Below, one piece after another: positions 62,301 to 64,000 of a stretch of 64,000 bases of DNA. A model generated the notes under the pieces. The model was not told the DNA's origin. It made no database searches and worked only from the letters and a program-made list of their open reading frames with translations. Every line of letters starts with the position of its first letter. Within the stretch, counting starts at the first letter, position 1. A program made the position numbers and the translations under genes. The stretch comes from Pelargonium x hortorum. Its lineage: Eukaryota; Streptophyta; Magnoliopsida; Geraniales; Geraniaceae. The stretch lies in NCBI GenBank assembly GCA_036897525.1, contig JAYMTJ010000041.1:1-64000 (forward strand), read 5' to 3'.

Positions 62301-64000
62301 CCTTTCTTGACATTGTATTTATTAGTATTTTGTATTCACTGTTGTATAAGAAATTTGATTTAGTACTATTAGTTAGTATAGTTAGTAGCTTCCGTTCATT
62401 AAGGGTTGTTTACCTAAGAGCACTCTTAGCTTTGATATTATATAGGAATTATTACCTTACCCGTATAAAATTACGAAACTACTAAGCTAAGGGATTTCCT
62501 TTGAATACCCTTTCTAATATGTCCTTTTAACTAAACTGCTTTTATTAAGAATTTACTAGCTATAAAAGAATACTTCTTGAGATTGAGTTAAGGAGTACCC
62601 TTTGAAACTAGGCTCTTAGTAGAAGAGAAAATCTTAAGTAAAATGGGTTTCATTTCTTTCGTTTTATTCGAGGGGTCCTTATAACTTCAAAACCGGGATT
62701 CTGCATTACTCAAAACCGTGATAGTATCTATTAGCAGGAGGTCTAAATATTTACCACTTTAGTTTAAATTCAAGTCTCTCAGCCAGTGTAAACTCCTATT
62801 AGGGGCTATTTCCTAGGATTCAATTCTTTCTTGCTATTTTTGGTTATTCTTATTTTACAGCTCCTTTATCTCTAGATATAATAAGGAGTTCTCTCCCAAG
62901 CTGTAAAAAAATCCTTTGGCCTGCAAAAAACTCAAGTAATAGTCTTAACACTCCTTATTTATATAGGGTTACTCACTCTTATTACCTTAAAAAAATGAAA
63001 TGACAAGCTTTTTTAAAATGGTATAAAAGCTTTTGCGGAGTCAGATTCCTTTTATTTAATTAAGGGAAGTATCCTTTTTTTAGGGGGACTTTATTCATTT
63101 CATGTCTTTTCTTATAGTATACTATACTAGAAATCTAGAAAGCTTCAAATAGAAGCAAAGAACTTCAATTTCCAACTAAGTACGCATCTAGTTCTAGAAA
63201 ATTCTATTCTCATATTCATTAACCTGGAAGTTCCGCAATGTTTTTAACACCAAATTTCCTTATAATAACCTACTCTGCTCCCTCATAGTATACAAAATTC
63301 CTTTCAGCTCTACATGTTTTTTTAGAAGGACTTACTTCTTTATAGAAAAGATATCCCGCAAGTCTGGGCCTAACAGGAAGTTTTTCTATCGGTTGGTATA
63401 CCGGCAGTAAAAAAGAAAGATACCCGCTATAGGGCATAGGGGATTCCTATTCTATTAAATAGATAGTATAATGATTCCCAAATTAATAATAAGGCGGCCT
63501 GTCAGTTAAACTACAAGGACTCAATTAGACAAACAGGGTTAACTTCATTTTAGTACTTGATATCTATTTTTTTAATTATTTTACGAAAAGGACTTGATTA
63601 TATATAACCCTTTGTAGGTACAAAAACACCGTTTAGAAAGAGACTCAGGAAAAGAAAAGGACCGTTAACAGATAAAGCCAGAACTTATCCGTATTTAGCA
63701 GAACGGGGCCCTCCTTGAATATCCCGTACACGATAAAAAAAGGATACTTGTGGAATGAACAAGATTAAGTGCTTAAGCTCGGCTATGTACATAGGGAGCT
63801 CGTTTTAAACTTAAGCATTCAATCCCATTACGCTAAAGGTTTATTAAGGGCTACTATAAACCAGTCAATCTTTCCACAAATTAGGCTACACCTCTCTTCT
63901 TTAGACACACTTTTCATTTCAAGAAATGAAATAAAAAGTACATATCAAAAATTCTTTTATATGAGCATGCTCGATACGAATCCCTTCTACCTAAACAAAG
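59362..64000. other. Gene-free AT-rich stretch
   Basis: A hairpin GGCTC/GAGCC (59426-59447) lies about 65 bases upstream of trnS and encloses a CGAATCCC word. A minus-strand tRNA-like scrap at about 63480-63530 (TCCTTGTAGTTTAACTGACAG, read in two pieces) recalls a D-arm, but no T-arm follows. The palindrome AGGGGATTCCT lies at 63438-63448. No open frame reaches the size of those elsewhere in the window and no gene is recognised. Confidence 0.55.

Noticed and set aside
63480-63530. Minus-strand D-arm-like sequence as a tRNA gene
   Set aside because: No T-arm or closing acceptor strand follows, so a cloverleaf cannot be drawn.

Overview
The window looks like non-coding DNA from the mitochondrial genome of a flowering plant. 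Three things point there. A tRNA-Ser(GCU) sequence at 59280-59361 (minus strand) matches, as I remember it, the native plant mitochondrial trnS-GCU through its acceptor, D and anticodon arms. A foldable tRNA-Cys(GCA) at 9992-10064 (plus strand) resembles the bacterial-type trnC2 described from sugar beet and other angiosperm mitochondria. The only recognisable protein homology, at 55180-56469, is a piece of a plant nuclear callose synthase gene that still has its introns. No standard mitochondrial protein gene, rRNA or plastid gene was recognised. A few 60-base lines counted by hand gave about 28-38% G+C, well below the usual 43-45% of angiosperm mtDNA. The assignment is therefore likely but not certain, and I cannot place the organism below flowering plant.

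Layout. 1-9.99 kb: AT-rich, nothing assignable. 9992-10064: trnC2-like gene. 10.07-16.2 kb: nothing assignable except an unrecognised, less AT-rich stretch from about 15.06 kb. 16.2-18.8 kb: an old array of diverged units of roughly 0.3-0.6 kb. 18.8-25.2 kb: degraded tRNA-like pieces, a perfect 11-bp hairpin and a patch of higher G+C. 25.3-27.1 kb: diverged relatives of the 16-18 kb array. 27.2-29.2 kb: two related low-complexity modules. 29.2-55.1 kb: a long gene-poor stretch with tRNA-like relics at 29.3, 47.4, 52.4 and 54.9 kb. The 47.4 and 52.4 kb relics are followed by diverged copies of a pyrimidine-rich repeat also seen near 27.2 and 28.8 kb. 55.18-56.47 kb: the callose synthase fragment. 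56.5-64 kb: featureless apart from trnS.

Only the two tRNAs could be functional, and trnS appears to lack a proper T-arm. No open frame reaches 100 codons, about what chance gives at this base composition. The window is best read as a graveyard of transferred and duplicated DNA: a nuclear gene piece, decayed tRNAs, a degenerate repeat family, and short GC-rich palindromes scattered through AT-rich sequence. No undescribed operon-like or defence-like system was found.
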